Positions 37,470 to 48,310 of a stretch of DNA of 61,744 nt are shown here, piece after piece (the first letter of the stretch is position 1; the number at the start of each line of letters is the position of its first letter). This DNA comes from Yersinia artesiana (GTDB lineage: Bacteria; Pseudomonadota; Gammaproteobacteria; Enterobacterales; Enterobacteriaceae). Made by a program: the position numbers and the translations under genes. The DNA lies in NCBI RefSeq assembly GCF_902726545.1, contig NZ_CACVAD010000029.1, positions 1 through 61,744 on the forward strand, given 5' to 3'. A model generated the notes under the pieces. It had not been told where the DNA came from, did no database searches, and saw only the letters and a program-made list of their open reading frames with translations.

Positions 37470-39590
37470 ATGATGAATTCAACCACGACTCAGGTTAATC
37501 AACCGTTGGAGGCGCTGGCCCGTGCTGCGGCATGCTTTGATTTGGCTGTCGAATCTTCACACCTGGCACACAAAGTCGGATTAGCGCCCCAAGATATCGA
37601 TAATATTGCCCTATGCCGCTGTGCAAATTGGATTGGCTTACGGGCCAGAGCGGTGAGCTATCCCTTTTCGCGTCTGGACAATCTGACGCTGCCTCTTCTA
37701 TTCAGTTGTGATGCTCAGTGGTACGTGTTATTGGCCCTGAATGAACAGGGGGCAAGAGTTTATTGTGGTGCTGATGGTCAGCAACAACAGATAAGCCGGC
37801 AGGAACTTGCCAGCTTGTGGTGTGGCGAGGCCATATTATTGGCGAAAGCTGAACCGCAAGAGCAAAAGAAAATACCCTTTGGTTTTAGCTGGTTTATTCC
37901 GGTTATCACCAAATATCGCCATCAGTTGCGTAATATCATTTTGGTATCATTGCTATTGCAGGGCATTTTGCTGGTGACGCCGATGCTATTTGAAACTGTC
38001 ATCGACAAAGTGTTGGTGAGCCGTGGGATGGGCAGCTTGATGGTGCTGGGTATTGCCATGATTGCGCTGGCGATTGTTGAACCCTGTTATACCTTTTTAC
38101 GCGGGTGGTTGTTTTCACATCTATCCAGCCGAGTGGGGGCCGAGCTTAATACCGGGCTTTATCGTCATTTAATGGGGTTGCCACTGGGTTACTTCGCTTC
38201 ACAACAAACCGGTCAAACCATCGCTAAAGTGCGAGAAATGGAGCAAATTCGCAGCTTTCTGACCGGTTCTGCTTTAACCATGCTGCTGGATTTGGTTTTT
38301 GTCACTACCTTTATCGCCGTGATGTTTTGCTATAGCCAACCGCTGACATGGATAGTCTTGTTCTCCCTCGTTTGTTATCTGCTGTTTTGGTGGGCTGCGG
38401 GCGGAATGTTGCGCAAGCGGGTGGAACGCCAATATGAAACCAGTGCACAGAATACGGCATTTCTCACCGAAGCTATTAGTGGATTGGAAACCATCAAGAC
38501 GTCTGCCACCGAACACCAGTTTAATCGGCGTTGGCGGCATTCATTGGCAAACTATGTCCGTGCCTCATTTGCTTGTGCCAGAGCCGCCAATATTGCTGAG
38601 CAAGGTATCAGTTTAATTAATAAAGTGACCTCGGCGATTTTGTTGTGGGTTGGCGTCACGTTGGTCTTGGCCGGAGAGCTTAGCCCCGGCCAGTTTATCG
38701 CGTTTACGTTATTTTCGGGTTATGTCACTCAACCTATCTTGCGGTTGGCGCAAATCTGGCAAGATTTTCAGCATACCCAGGTGGCGCTAAAACGGATTGG
38801 CACTATTCTGGATTACCCCACTGAACCGGGTAGTGCTGGGTTGTTATCCAGTTCGAATAGCCCAGGGGGGCTGGTTTTTAAACAGGTACGTTTCCGTTAC
38901 CGACCCGATACCGCCGAAGTGATACAAAATCTTAATTTAGATATTGCTGGTGGTGAGTTTATTGGTATTACCGGCCCGTCTGGCTGCGGAAAATCCACAT
39001 TAACCAAGTTACTTCAACGATTATATACGCCGCAACACGGGCAAATTCTGGTCGATGGGCAGGATTTAGCTATTACGGATGCCACCACCTTGCGCTGTCA
39101 GATGAGTGTGGTGTTGCAGGAGAGCGTACTATTTTCCGGATCGATACGTGACAACATATGTCAATGCCGGCCAAATGCTGATGATACTCACGTTGAGCAG
39201 ATTGCCCGCTTAGCCGGTGCACATGACTTTATTGTCGCATTACCACAGGGTTATCACACGCCAGTCGGTGAACGCGGCAGTTTGTTATCGGGTGGGCAGC
39301 GGCAGCGGGTAGCGTTAGCCAGAGCACTGATGGCGGATCCCAAAATACTGATTCTTGATGAAGCAACCAGTGCGCTGGATTATGAATCTGAGGCGGCGAT
39401 TATGCGCCAGTTGCCGGAAATCACCCGTAATCGCACAGTCATATGCATCGCACATCGTTTAAACACCTTGCGCCAATGTCATCGTATTTTGGTGTTAAAA
39501 GAGGGGCAGGTCTTAGAGCAGGGTAACCATCAAGAGTTGTTGAATCAGTCCGGTACCTATGCGCGTTTGTGGCGCTTACAGACCGAGTAA
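37470..39590 (+). CDS. Type I secretion ABC transporter, RtxE-like (second HlyB-family ATPase)
   Basis: A 706-residue ABC exporter paralogous to the product of the first gene. It has an N-terminal C39-like domain without peptidase residues, a membrane domain, and an ATPase domain with Walker A GPSGCGKST at about 502-510, signature LLSGGQRQRVALA, Walker B ILILDEATSALD and IAHRLN. All catalytic motifs look intact. The ATG at 37470 has GAGGGAG 8 bp upstream; an in-frame TTG at 37464 is less likely. A pair of different HlyB-like ATPases suggests a heterodimer, as reported for RtxB/RtxE. Confidence 0.88.
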   Translation: MMNSTTTQVNQPLEALARAAACFDLAVESSHLAHKVGLAPQDIDNIALCRCANWIGLRARAVSYPFSRLDNLTLPLLFSCDAQWYVLLALNEQGARVYCGADGQQQQISRQELASLWCGEAILLAKAEPQEQKKIPFGFSWFIPVITKYRHQLRNIILVSLLLQGILLVTPMLFETVIDKVLVSRGMGSLMVLGIAMIALAIVEPCYTFLRGWLFSHLSSRVGAELNTGLYRHLMGLPLGYFASQQTGQTIAKVREMEQIRSFLTGSALTMLLDLVFVTTFIAVMFCYSQPLTWIVLFSLVCYLLFWWAAGGMLRKRVERQYETSAQNTAFLTEAISGLETIKTSATEHQFNRRWRHSLANYVRASFACARAANIAEQGISLINKVTSAILLWVGVTLVLAGELSPGQFIAFTLFSGYVTQPILRLAQIWQDFQHTQVALKRIGTILDYPTEPGSAGLLSSSNSPGGLVFKQVRFRYRPDTAEVIQNLNLDIAGGEFIGITGPSGCGKSTLTKLLQRLYTPQHGQILVDGQDLAITDATTLRCQMSVVLQESVLFSGSIRDNICQCRPNADDTHVEQIARLAGAHDFIVALPQGYHTPVGERGSLLSGGQRQRVALARALMADPKILILDEATSALDYESEAAIMRQLPEITRNRTVICIAHRLNTLRQCHRILVLKEGQVLEQGNHQELLNQSGTYARLWRLQTE

Positions 39591-39594
39591 ATAA

Positions 39595-39612
39595 AGGGGC
39601 GGTTAAGCCCCT
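39595..39612 (+). terminator. Hairpin after the secretion operon
   Basis: AGGGGC (39595-39600) pairs with GCCCCT (39607-39612), 6-nt loop, 5 bp after the stop. It lacks a clear U-tract; the family-1 repeat just downstream may also block transcription. Confidence 0.45.
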
Positions 39613-39642
39613 GGGTGGTTGACACAAAGCTGCTGATAGTTC

Positions 39643-39726
39643 AGTGAGTGAAGGGTTTACCGCACCTAGGGGCACTCCGACGGCTTACGCCGTTACGACC
39701 CCCACGGCACGATTCCCCTTCATTTG
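39643..39726 (+). repeat. Intergenic palindromic repeat, family 1, copy 4
   Basis: GTGAGTGAAGGG...CCCCTTCATTTGG ends with inner CGGCTTACGCCGTTACGA. It lies between the convergent secretion operon and araA, and is closest to copy 1 in sequence. Confidence 0.8.
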
Positions 39727-39763
39727 GCTATGCCAGTGGTCACAAAGAGGTTGTTAAATCTCC

Positions 39764-41266
39764 TCAGCGATTCAGGTGGTAATAGACTTCATTCCAGCGA
39801 ATTTCATTTTTGAATGCTGGCAATGTGGTGTCGTTATCAATCAGCAGGAATTCAATACCGTGCATTTCAGCATACAAACGCAATTCATCCACCCCAATAG
39901 CTTGTGAGAACACGGTATGGTGTGCGCCACCGGCGATAATCCAGGCCTCGGCGGCGGTTGCCAGTGAAGGTTGAGCTTGCCAAATAGCGCGGGCTACCGG
40001 CAGTTTTGGCAATGGATGCGGTTGCTCGACGGTATCAACCACATTGACCAACAAGCGGAAGCGGTTCCCCATATCGATTAAGCTGGCATTCAGTGCCGGG
40101 CCTGCCGGAGTTGAGAAGATCAACCGGGCGGGGTCGGCTTTACCGCCAATACCTAAATGCTGTACGTCCAACAGCGGTTTTTCTTCTTTGGCGATAGATG
40201 GGCAGACTTCCAGCATATGGGAACCCACCACCAGATCATGACCCGGCTGGAAGTTATAGGTGTAATCCTCCATAAAGGAGGTACCACCTTTTAGACCGGT
40301 ACCCATGACTTTCAGAATGCGTAATAATGCGGCGGTTTTCCAATCGCCTTCGCCACCAAAACCGTAACCTTGTTGCATCAGGCGTTGCACCGCCAAGCCC
40401 GGTAACTGTTTTAATCCATATAGATTTTCAAAGTTAGTGGTGAAAGCCTTAAAACCACCTTGTTCCAGAAAACGCTTCATACCCAATTCAATACGCGCGG
40501 CATCGAGTAGATTTTCGCGTTTATTGCCATTCAGTTGCACGGCATCTGTTAGCCGGTAAGTGGCTTCATACTCTTCAACCAAGGTATCAATGTCACCTTT
40601 GCTGACCGCATCCACTACGGTGACCAAATCACCGATGCCATAGGCATTCACCGAGTAACCAAACTGGATCTGTGCGGCAACTTTATCCCCTTCAGTCACC
40701 GCCACTTCGCGCATATTATCGCCGAAACGGGCAACTTTCAGTTGTTGGCTTTCCTGTTTGGCAGCCGCCACGCGCATCCACTGACCAATTCGTTGATGAG
40801 CTGCTTTATCTTGCCAATGGCCGGTAATAACACTGTGTTGCTGGCGCATACGTGCGCCGATAAAACCAAACTCACGGCCACCATGAGCCGTTTGGTTCAA
40901 GTTCATAAAGTCCATATCCATGGTTTCCCATGGGATCTGAGCATTAAACTGAGTATGGAATTGCAGCAACGGTTTATTCAGAATGCTCAGCCCGCCAATC
41001 CACATTTTGGCCGGTGAGAAGGTATGCAGCCAGGTCATGACACCAATACAGGCGGTAGCGTAGTTGGCCTCACGACACAACGCGGTAATTTCATCTGGCG
41101 TGGTCACCAAAGGTTTAAGCACCAGTTTGACCGGCAAGCCCGCTTCGCTATTGAGGCTATTGACGACATGATGGGCATTATCCATCACTTGTTGCAGGGT
41201 TTTAGGGCCATACAGGTTTTGACTGCCTATCACAAACCACACTTCTGATTGCTTGAATACGTCCAT
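39764..41266 (-). CDS. araA: L-arabinose isomerase
   Basis: Converts L-arabinose to L-ribulose. The product is 500 residues, the same as E. coli AraA, starting [21 protein letters not shown]. It has [17 protein letters not shown] and [10 protein letters not shown] with metal-binding Glu residues, and MLEVCPSI. The start at 41266 follows GGAG by 6 bp; the frame extends four codons further to 41278 without a better site. It lies 57 bp downstream of araB, in one operon. The third enzyme gene, araD, is elsewhere. Confidence 0.96.
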   Translation of the reverse strand: MDVFKQSEVWFVIGSQNLYGPKTLQQVMDNAHHVVNSLNSEAGLPVKLVLKPLVTTPDEITALCREANYATACIGVMTWLHTFSPAKMWIGGLSILNKPLLQFHTQFNAQIPWETMDMDFMNLNQTAHGGREFGFIGARMRQQHSVITGHWQDKAAHQRIGQWMRVAAAKQESQQLKVARFGDNMREVAVTEGDKVAAQIQFGYSVNAYGIGDLVTVVDAVSKGDIDTLVEEYEATYRLTDAVQLNGNKRENLLDAARIELGMKRFLEQGGFKAFTTNFENLYGLKQLPGLAVQRLMQQGYGFGGEGDWKTAALLRILKVMGTGLKGGTSFMEDYTYNFQPGHDLVVGSHMLEVCPSIAKEEKPLLDVQHLGIGGKADPARLIFSTPAGPALNASLIDMGNRFRLLVNVVDTVEQPHPLPKLPVARAIWQAQPSLATAAEAWIIAGGAHHTVFSQAIGVDELRLYAEMHGIEFLLIDNDTTLPAFKNEIRWNEVYYHLNR

Positions 41267-41323
41267 CGGATACTCCATTTAATCAATTTTTATACAACAT
41301 AAAGTGATAAATCAGCCGGTTAA

Positions 41324-43039
41324 TCACGCTTCGGTTACCGGTGCGTAGTGTGGTTCAGCAGATAGACACCACTGTTGATAGCGTTGATAAAGCTGTTGAT
41401 AGCGGGCAACTTGTGCGGCATTGGGCGTCAGGGTACGTTCAATCTGACACGCCATATGCTGTTGCGCCGTTGGCACATCAGCAAACACACCAGCGGCAAC
41501 AGCGGCAAAAATCGCCGCCCCCAAGGCACAACATTGATCAGATGCCACAATCTGGATCGGTCGGTTCATAACATCAGCACAAACCTGCATGATAACCGGC
41601 GATTTGCGCGCAATGCCGCCTAATGCCAGCACGTTTTCCACCGGAATATTTTGCTGTTCGAAGCATTCCATAATCGCGCGGGCACCAAATGCGGTGGCGG
41701 CGATAAACCCGCCAAACAGCGTGGGAGCATCAGTTCCCAGATTGAGATCAGTGATAACGCCTTTTAGGCGCTGATTGGCATTCGGGGTGCGGCGGCCATT
41801 AAACCAATCCAATACCACTGGCAGATTATCAAGTGAGGGGTTTTTAGCCCATTCAGCCGTCAGTGAAGCCAGCAGGGTAGATTCAATCTGTTTGAGCTGT
41901 GGTTGTAATTCTGGCTGCGCCAGTGCGGCTTGATGCAGAGGCCAGCTCAATAAACGGCTGAACCAGGCATACATATCACCAAATGCTGATTGGCCCGCTT
42001 CCATACCAATCCAACCGGGAACCACGCTACCCTCTACTTGTCCACAAATCCCGGCGACAGCCCGCTCACCGACTAACTCTTTATCAGCAATCAAAATATC
42101 ACAAGTGGATGTACCGATAACTTTAACTAAAGTATAAGGTTGAGCACCGGCACCGACGGCACCCATATGACAATCGAATGCACCACCGGAGATAACCACC
42201 GTCGCAGGCAGCCCCAAACGCTCGGCCCATTCAGTAGTAATCAGGCCGACCGGACGTTCAGCGGTATAGGTATCAGTGAACATTGGATATTGGAGGTTTT
42301 CGATAAGGCGACTATCAAGTGCGGCCAGGAATTCACGCGGTGGTAATCCTCCCCACGATGGGTGCCACAAGCTTTTATGCCCCGCAGCGCACCGACCACG
42401 CTGAATATCTTTCGGGGCAGTGGTGCCTGAAAGTAGTGCGGGAACCCAGTCGCATAGCTCAATCCATGACACCGCAGCATCTCGCACCGCTTTATCGGCG
42501 CGTGTGACATGCAAAATTTTCGCCCAAAACCATTCCGAAGAGTAAACCCCACCGATATAGCGCGAATAATCCTCAAATTCGCCACTGCGACATAACCGGT
42601 TGATTTCCTCAGCTTCTTCTATGGCGGTGTGATCTTTCCATAATACGAACATGGCGTTGGGGTTGTCAGCAAAATCAGGGCGCAATGCCAATATCTGACC
42701 TTGTGCATCTATCGGTGCGGGGGTGGAACCGGTGGTATCCACACCGATACCGATAATCTGTTGGCGTTGTTCTACTGACAGGCGGCTCACCACTTGGCAA
42801 ATAGCTTGCTCCATGGCTTCGATATAGTCGAGGGGATGGTGGCGGAACTGGTTTTGCGCCGCGTGGCTGTAGAGGCCTTGCTGCCAGCGCGGATAGTAAA
42901 CAACTTCAGTATCTATCTCGGTGCCATCCTGACAATTCACCGCCAATACCCGGACGGAATCGCTGCCAAAATCCAACCCGAGCGAGATAGCCTCTTTTGC
43001 TGATAAAGGGCGGTCTGCCGATATAACGTCGCCTGCCAT
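41324..43039 (-). CDS. araB: Ribulokinase
   Basis: ATP-dependent phosphorylation of L-ribulose. The 571-residue FGGY-family kinase has the N-terminal sugar-kinase phosphate motif [18 protein letters not shown], then [13 protein letters not shown], and a C-terminal ATP-binding segment [22 protein letters not shown]. An AGGAG lies 8 bp before the ATG. It is transcribed divergently from araFGH with candidate AraC half-sites between. Confidence 0.96.
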   Translation of the reverse strand: MAGDVISADRPLSAKEAISLGLDFGSDSVRVLAVNCQDGTEIDTEVVYYPRWQQGLYSHAAQNQFRHHPLDYIEAMEQAICQVVSRLSVEQRQQIIGIGVDTTGSTPAPIDAQGQILALRPDFADNPNAMFVLWKDHTAIEEAEEINRLCRSGEFEDYSRYIGGVYSSEWFWAKILHVTRADKAVRDAAVSWIELCDWVPALLSGTTAPKDIQRGRCAAGHKSLWHPSWGGLPPREFLAALDSRLIENLQYPMFTDTYTAERPVGLITTEWAERLGLPATVVISGGAFDCHMGAVGAGAQPYTLVKVIGTSTCDILIADKELVGERAVAGICGQVEGSVVPGWIGMEAGQSAFGDMYAWFSRLLSWPLHQAALAQPELQPQLKQIESTLLASLTAEWAKNPSLDNLPVVLDWFNGRRTPNANQRLKGVITDLNLGTDAPTLFGGFIAATAFGARAIMECFEQQNIPVENVLALGGIARKSPVIMQVCADVMNRPIQIVASDQCCALGAAIFAAVAAGVFADVPTAQQHMACQIERTLTPNAAQVARYQQLYQRYQQWCLSAEPHYAPVTEA

Positions 43040-43137
43040 GGTAGTTGCTCCTGACTCATTAAATTGCTAACAAAGATAGGAGTGAGTGGTAGCAACAGGT
43101 GAGGAGCCAATAGCTGGAAGTATGTACTTTTCTGCTT

Positions 43138-43212
43138 CCTATAGCGTTTTTGTGATGTCAGTCAAAAGTTAGAAATAGGTTAAATTTGCTGAATACATGG
43201 ATAAATAAACTG
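43138..43212 (-). promoter_or_regulatory. araBA promoter with tandem AraC half-sites
   Basis: On the reverse strand CAGTTTATTTATCCATG (43212-43196) resembles araI1 at 12 of 17 positions. A second half-site, CAGCAAATTTAACCTAT (43191-43175), starts exactly 21 bp later in direct orientation, the spacing used by AraC. A promoter with TTGACT (43165-43160) and TATAGG (43143-43138), 16-bp spacer, follows. Confidence 0.6.
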
Positions 43213-43223
43213 TAATCCCTGGA

Positions 43224-43239
43224 TGTGATAGCGCTCTAC
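43224..43239. promoter_or_regulatory. Weak CRP-site candidate in the ara divergent region
   Basis: TGTGA-TAGCGC-TCTAC has a perfect left half-site but a poor right half. Its position between the AraC sites and the araF side matches where CRP acts at E. coli ara promoters. Confidence 0.3.
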
Positions 43240-43441
43240 ATTCTGACACGTAATTAACGTTAATACTGTCACCGTCTTACCGGGTGTGATGAGGTTAGGT
43301 GGCTTTAAATAACGCATATAACCGCTCAGAAGTTAAAAAACACGACTGATAACGTTTCCACTAAAAATCGATTGATTGTGGTGGTTGACGAGTAAACACA
43401 CAAAAAACGTCTGTTCCTACAAAAAAAGACCGGAGAACACT

Positions 43442-44425
43442 ATGCATAAATTAACTAAGGCGCTGGCAGTGGTTGGGTTAGCGGCAGTTATGTCACATTC
43501 AGCTATTGCCGAGAGCATGAAGTTAGGCTTTTTGGTCAAGCAGCCTGAAGAGCCCTGGTTCCAGACCGAATGGAAGTTCGCCGATAAAGCGGGCAAAGAT
43601 TTAGGTTTTGAAGTGATAAAAATTGCCGTGCCTGATGGCGAAAAAACCCTGAATGCCATCGACAGCCTGGCCGCCAGTGGTGCGAAGGGTTTTGTTATCT
43701 GTACTCCAGATCCAAAACTGGGGCCAGCCATTGAAGCTAAGGCTCGCAGTTATAACCTGAAAGTGATCGCGGTTGACGATCAATTCGTTAATGCCAAAGG
43801 CAAACCCATGGAGAGCGTACCATTGGTGATGATGGCGGCGACCAAAATTGGTGAACGTCAGGGTCAGGAACTGTGGAAAGAGATGAACAATCGTGGCTGG
43901 CAACCGGGGGAAACTGCTGTTATGGCGATTACCTCTGATGAGCTGGACACTGCACGTCGTCGCACTTCTGGCTCAATGGACGCACTGAAAGCTGCGGGCT
44001 TCCCGGAAAAACAGATCTACAAAGTTCCCACCAAATCCAATGATATCCCAGGGGCATTCGATGCCGCTAACTCGATGTTAGTGCAGCATCCTGAAGTGAA
44101 AAACTGGCTGATTGTCGGGATGAACGACAACACCGTATTGGGTGGGGTGCGTGCTACTGAAGGTCAGGGCTTTAAGGCTCCGAATGTGATCGGCATTGGT
44201 ATCAATGGGGTTGATGCGGTCAGCGAACTGTCCAAAGGTCAGGCGACGGGCTTCTATGGCTCTCTGTTACCAAGCCCTGATATCCATGGCTACAAGAGTA
44301 TTCAGATGCTGCATGACTGGGTGACCAAAGATGTTGAGCCAGCGAAATTTACTGAAGTAACTGATGTGGTGCTGATCACCCGCGATAACTTCAAAACCGA
44401 GTTAGAGAAGAAAGGCTTGATGTAA
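43442..44425 (+). CDS. araF: L-arabinose ABC transporter periplasmic binding protein
   Basis: High-affinity arabinose binding protein, 327 residues, with Sec signal HKLTKALAVVGLAAVMSHSAIA and mature start ESMKLGFLVKQPEEPWFQTEW. The periplasmic-binding fold (SBP_2) includes EVIKIAVPDGEKTLNAIDSL and VGMNDNTVLGGVRATEG, as in E. coli AraF. The ATG at 43442 follows GGAG by 6 bp; an upstream frame to 43376 lacks support. Confidence 0.96.
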   Translation: MHKLTKALAVVGLAAVMSHSAIAESMKLGFLVKQPEEPWFQTEWKFADKAGKDLGFEVIKIAVPDGEKTLNAIDSLAASGAKGFVICTPDPKLGPAIEAKARSYNLKVIAVDDQFVNAKGKPMESVPLVMMAATKIGERQGQELWKEMNNRGWQPGETAVMAITSDELDTARRRTSGSMDALKAAGFPEKQIYKVPTKSNDIPGAFDAANSMLVQHPEVKNWLIVGMNDNTVLGGVRATEGQGFKAPNVIGIGINGVDAVSELSKGQATGFYGSLLPSPDIHGYKSIQMLHDWVTKDVEPAKFTEVTDVVLITRDNFKTELEKKGLM

Positions 44426-44444
44426 TTCCACTGCACGCTATGGC

Positions 44445-44477
44445 GCACTGGGGCCGTTTGAAATTTAGCCCCGGTGC
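44445..44477 (+). other. Intercistronic hairpin between araF and araG
   Basis: GCACTGGGGC (44445-44454) pairs with GCCCCGGTGC (44468-44477) with one G-T pair. Such structures after binding-protein genes protect the upstream message, allowing more AraF than AraG/H. No U-run follows. Confidence 0.65.
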
Positions 44478-44504
44478 AACCCAAACTTTATCAAGGAAGC
44501 CATC

Positions 44505-46076
44505 ATGTCAGCACTCCATTCTGCGTTACAAGCCGAGCTGGAAGCCGAACAGTCACCTTATCTGGCTTTTTGTGGCATCGGAAAAAGTTTCCCCGGTGTG
44601 CAAGCGCTGGATGATATCAGCTTTACCTGTCAGGCCGGTCAAATCCATGCCCTGATGGGGGAGAATGGCGCAGGAAAATCGACCCTGCTAAAAATTCTCA
44701 GCGGCAATTACACCCCGACTCAAGGGGAGATTCACATTAAAGGTAAAGCGGTTCATTTTACCAATACCACCGAAGCGCTGGATGCGGGAGTGGCCATCAT
44801 TTATCAGGAACTGCATTTGGTTCCGGAAATGACGGTGGCAGAAAATATCTATTTGGGCCAATTGCCCACCAAGATGGGCATGGTTGACCGTAAATTGCTA
44901 CGTTATGAATCCAGCTTACAACTCAAACATTTGGGGCTGGATATTGACCCCGATACTCCACTCAAATATCTCTCCATCGGCCAATGGCAGATGGTGGAAA
45001 TTGCCAAGGCGCTGGCGCGTAATGCCAAAATCATCGCCTTTGATGAGCCGACCAGTTCGCTTTCTGCACGGGAAATCGAGCAACTGTTTCGGGTGATCCG
45101 TGAGTTACGTGCTGAAGGGCGCGTCATCTTGTATGTCTCTCACCGCATGGAGGAGATCTTTGCGCTGAGTGATGCCATTACCGTGTTTAAAGATGGCCGC
45201 TACGTGCGCACTTTTGCTGATATGGCGCAGGTGAATAATGATTCGCTGGTACAAGCCATGGTTGGGCGCAATCTGGGGGATATTTATGGTTACCAGCCGC
45301 GTGAAATCGGCCCTGAACGATTGACATTGCAAGATGTAAAAGCCATCGGCGTGAAATCGCCTATTAGCTTAACCGTGCATCAGGGTGAGATTGTTGGTTT
45401 GTTTGGCCTGGTCGGTGCCGGGCGCAGCGAATTACTTAAAGGGCTATTTGGTGGCACCAAACTGACCAGTGGGCAGGTGTTACTGGATGGCAAGCCGCTT
45501 ACTATTCGCTCCCCGATTGATGCCATTACCGCCGGCGTCATGCTGTGCCCGGAAGATCGCAAAGCCGACGGTATCATTCCAGTGCATTCGGTGCAGGACA
45601 ATATCAATATCAGCGCCCGCCGCAAAACACTGACCGCCGGCTGCCTGATTAACAATCGCTGGGAACAAGAGAACGCCGCACTACGCATTCAGTCCTTGAA
45701 TATCAAAACCCCTGGCCCTCAGCAGTTGATTATGAATCTCTCCGGAGGAAATCAGCAGAAAGCCATTTTGGGCCGCTGGTTATCTGAGGATATGAAAGTG
45801 ATCCTGTTGGATGAACCGACACGCGGTATTGACGTTGGGGCCAAGCATGAAATCTATAACGTGATTTATGAACTGGCGAAACAGGGCATTGCTGTGCTGT
45901 TTGCGTCAAGTGATTTGCCAGAGGTTCTTGGGCTGGCAGACCGAATTGTGGTGATGCGTGAAGGGGCCATCTCCGGAGAGTTAGATCACGGTTATGCCAC
46001 TGAAGAGCAAGCGCTCAGTCTGGCGATGCTACGTACCCCAAATATGGCGACGGATACCGCACCTGCGGTGGCCTGA
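44505..46076 (+). CDS. araG: L-arabinose ABC transporter ATP-binding protein
   Basis: A 523-residue duplicated ABC ATPase of the sugar-import class. The first domain has Walker [10 protein letters not shown] and Walker [13 protein letters not shown]. The second has the degenerate A motif GLVGAGRSE, signature [14 protein letters not shown] and Walker [13 protein letters not shown]. It energises uptake with AraF and AraH. AAGGA lies 8 bp before the ATG. Confidence 0.96.
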   Translation: MSALHSALQAELEAEQSPYLAFCGIGKSFPGVQALDDISFTCQAGQIHALMGENGAGKSTLLKILSGNYTPTQGEIHIKGKAVHFTNTTEALDAGVAIIYQELHLVPEMTVAENIYLGQLPTKMGMVDRKLLRYESSLQLKHLGLDIDPDTPLKYLSIGQWQMVEIAKALARNAKIIAFDEPTSSLSAREIEQLFRVIRELRAEGRVILYVSHRMEEIFALSDAITVFKDGRYVRTFADMAQVNNDSLVQAMVGRNLGDIYGYQPREIGPERLTLQDVKAIGVKSPISLTVHQGEIVGLFGLVGAGRSELLKGLFGGTKLTSGQVLLDGKPLTIRSPIDAITAGVMLCPEDRKADGIIPVHSVQDNINISARRKTLTAGCLINNRWEQENAALRIQSLNIKTPGPQQLIMNLSGGNQQKAILGRWLSEDMKVILLDEPTRGIDVGAKHEIYNVIYELAKQGIAVLFASSDLPEVLGLADRIVVMREGAISGELDHGYATEEQALSLAMLRTPNMATDTAPAVA

Positions 46077-46093
46077 TTGTGAAGGAGAATATA

Positions 46094-47128
46094 ATGAATA
46101 CATCCATGTCCAGCGTGACGTTAAGTTCAGATAAGAAAACCCCAGCATCACCTCAGCCACCGCAAGAGGCCCCGGCTAAAGGGGGATTGGGTCTGTCTCG
46201 TATTTGGGATAGCTACGGCATGCTGGTGGTGTTCGCCGTGGTGTTTATTGGCTGTGTCATCTTTGTGCCTAACTTTGGCTCCTTTATCAACATGAAAGGG
46301 TTGGGGCTGGCTATCTCGATGTCCGGAATGGTGGCGTGTGGCATGCTGTTTTGCCTGGCATCCGGTGATTTTGACTTATCCGTCGCCTCGGTTATTGCTT
46401 GTGCGGGGGTCACCACCGCGGTGGTCATCAATATGACCGAAAGCTTATGGCTGGGGGTGGGGGCGGGTTTGTTACTGGGCGCACTGTGTGGTCTGATCAA
46501 CGGCTTTGTCATTGCCCGCTTAAAAATCAACGCCCTAATCACCACGCTGGCGACCATGCAGATTGTTCGTGGCCTGGCTTACATCATTTCTGATGGTAAA
46601 GCGGTGGGTATCGAAGATGAGCGTTTCTTCGCGCTCGGTTACACCAACTGGCTGGGTTTGCCCGCTCCGATCTGGATCACTATTGCTTGTCTGGCGCTGT
46701 TCGGTTTCTTGTTGAATAAAACCACCTTTGGCCGCAATACACTGGCGATCGGCGGCAATGAAGATGCTGCGCGCTTAGCGGGTGTGCCGGTGGTACGCAC
46801 CAAAATCATTATCTTTGTGTTGTCTGGTTTGGTATCCGCCGCTGCGGGGATCATTCTGGCGTCACGTATGACCAGTGGTCAGCCGATGACCTCAATTGGT
46901 TATGAGTTGATAGTCATCTCCGCTTGTGTGCTCGGTGGGGTCTCGCTCAAAGGTGGGATTGGCAAAATCTCCTATGTTATCGCCGGTATTTTGATTCTGG
47001 GGACAGTGGAAAATGCCATGAACCTACTGAATATTTCTCCGTTCTCACAATATGTGGTGCGTGGCTTGATCCTGCTGGCAGCGGTTATCTTCGACCGTTA
47101 CAAACAGCTAGCTAAACGGACGGTATAA
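46094..47128 (+). CDS. araH: L-arabinose ABC transporter permease
   Basis: Inner-membrane permease of 344 residues with about ten hydrophobic helices and the BPD_transp_2 signature GRNTLAIGGNEDAARLAGVPV. The ATG at 46094 is chosen because AAGGAG ends 6 bp upstream. It follows araG by 17 bp in the araFGH operon. A strong palindrome follows, before araC. Confidence 0.96.
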   Translation: MNTSMSSVTLSSDKKTPASPQPPQEAPAKGGLGLSRIWDSYGMLVVFAVVFIGCVIFVPNFGSFINMKGLGLAISMSGMVACGMLFCLASGDFDLSVASVIACAGVTTAVVINMTESLWLGVGAGLLLGALCGLINGFVIARLKINALITTLATMQIVRGLAYIISDGKAVGIEDERFFALGYTNWLGLPAPIWITIACLALFGFLLNKTTFGRNTLAIGGNEDAARLAGVPVVRTKIIIFVLSGLVSAAAGIILASRMTSGQPMTSIGYELIVISACVLGGVSLKGGIGKISYVIAGILILGTVENAMNLLNISPFSQYVVRGLILLAAVIFDRYKQLAKRTV

Positions 47129-47188
47129 ACGCACGGATGACAGGAAAGTCCATAAAAATCCACCGTGGCTCACAATTCTGTGATCACT

Positions 47189-47215
47189 ATCGGGCAGATT
47201 TGAAATCTGCCCGAT
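47189..47215. terminator. Long palindrome between araH and araC
   Basis: ATCGGGCAGATTT-G-AAATCTGCCCGAT is a perfect 13-bp inverted repeat with one central base. There is no U-run, so it is either a factor-dependent end structure for araFGH or a binding site affecting araC. Confidence 0.55.
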
Positions 47216-47276
47216 AAACTCAAATATAAATGGGTATAGGCGAATACCAATTAGGAAATGACACCAAGGAGACTCA

Positions 47277-48209
47277 ATGTACCATCGAATGGTTCAGGAA
47301 CCGCAACCTAATCCCTTGCTGCCAGGCTACACCTTTAACGCTTATCTGGTGGCTGGATTAACCCCGATTCTGGCTGATGGACCACTCGATTTTTTCATCG
47401 ACCGGCCCGGCGGCATGAAAGGTTATATCTTGAATCTGACCATTAAGGGTCAGGGCAAGATTTTTGATGGTGAAAACACCTTTTACAGTAATCCCGGTGA
47501 TTTGCTGCTCTTTCCGCCTAAAGTGGCACATTATTATGGCCGCTCACCGAACAGTGATTGTTGGTATCATCGCTGGGTCTATTTCCGGCCTCGGGCCTAT
47601 TGGGCAGATTGGTTGGAGTGGCACAGTAAAACCCATGAAGTAGGGCGTTTATCCTTACCCAACAATAACTTGCTGCTGGAATTTGATCGCCTGTTTGCCA
47701 ATATAGAACAGACGCAAAAATCTGGGCGGCGCTTTGGTGAAGAGTTAGGGATGAACTTGCTGGAGCGGCTGTTGCTGCGTGCAATGGAAGAAGATCCTCT
47801 CAGCCCGCAACGTATTATGGATCCGCGGGTGATCGAGGCCTGCCAATTTATCACCGGCAATTTAGCCGGTGAGTTGCGCATTGATGAAGTTGCCCGCCAT
47901 GTCTGTTTGTCACCGTCACGCTTGGCGCACCTGTTTCGCGAGCAAGTGGGGATTAATATCTTGCGCTGGCGCGAAGACCAGCGGGTGATCCGCGCTAAAT
48001 TATTACTGCAAACCACGCAAGAGCCGATCGCGACTATTGGTCGAGTGGTGGGGTATGACGACCAGCTTTACTTTTCCCGAGTATTCCGCAAACGTGTGGG
48101 GGTTAGCCCCAGTGATTTCAGGCGTCGCAGCATTGAAACCAATTACCCACAACGCAGCTTACGCCATCCCGAATGGCGCGAGAATGCCGAGGGCATGGTA
48201 CGGGTTTAA
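47277..48209 (+). CDS. araC: Arabinose operon regulator AraC
   Basis: A 310-residue regulator. The N-terminal arabinose-binding and dimerisation cupin has [20 protein letters not shown] and [23 protein letters not shown], followed by a C-terminal AraC HTH pair ([26 protein letters not shown] and [29 protein letters not shown]). AAGGAG lies 6 bp before the ATG. Unlike E. coli, where araC is divergent from araBAD, here it is downstream of araFGH on the same strand. Confidence 0.95.
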   Translation: MYHRMVQEPQPNPLLPGYTFNAYLVAGLTPILADGPLDFFIDRPGGMKGYILNLTIKGQGKIFDGENTFYSNPGDLLLFPPKVAHYYGRSPNSDCWYHRWVYFRPRAYWADWLEWHSKTHEVGRLSLPNNNLLLEFDRLFANIEQTQKSGRRFGEELGMNLLERLLLRAMEEDPLSPQRIMDPRVIEACQFITGNLAGELRIDEVARHVCLSPSRLAHLFREQVGINILRWREDQRVIRAKLLLQTTQEPIATIGRVVGYDDQLYFSRVFRKRVGVSPSDFRRRSIETNYPQRSLRHPEWRENAEGMVRV

Positions 48210-48310
48210 TACCGCTTATCCTGTGAAGCAAAAAATTACCTCTTGTCGCGGGAATCATCATAGTGTCAAATCGATTGTATCGAGTGATACCGGGCAAGAG
48301 GAAATATGTG

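Noticed and set aside
33950-39590. RTX toxin gene associated with the exporter
   Set aside because: All three genes are transport components; no glycine/aspartate nonapeptide repeats were found in any translated frame of the window.
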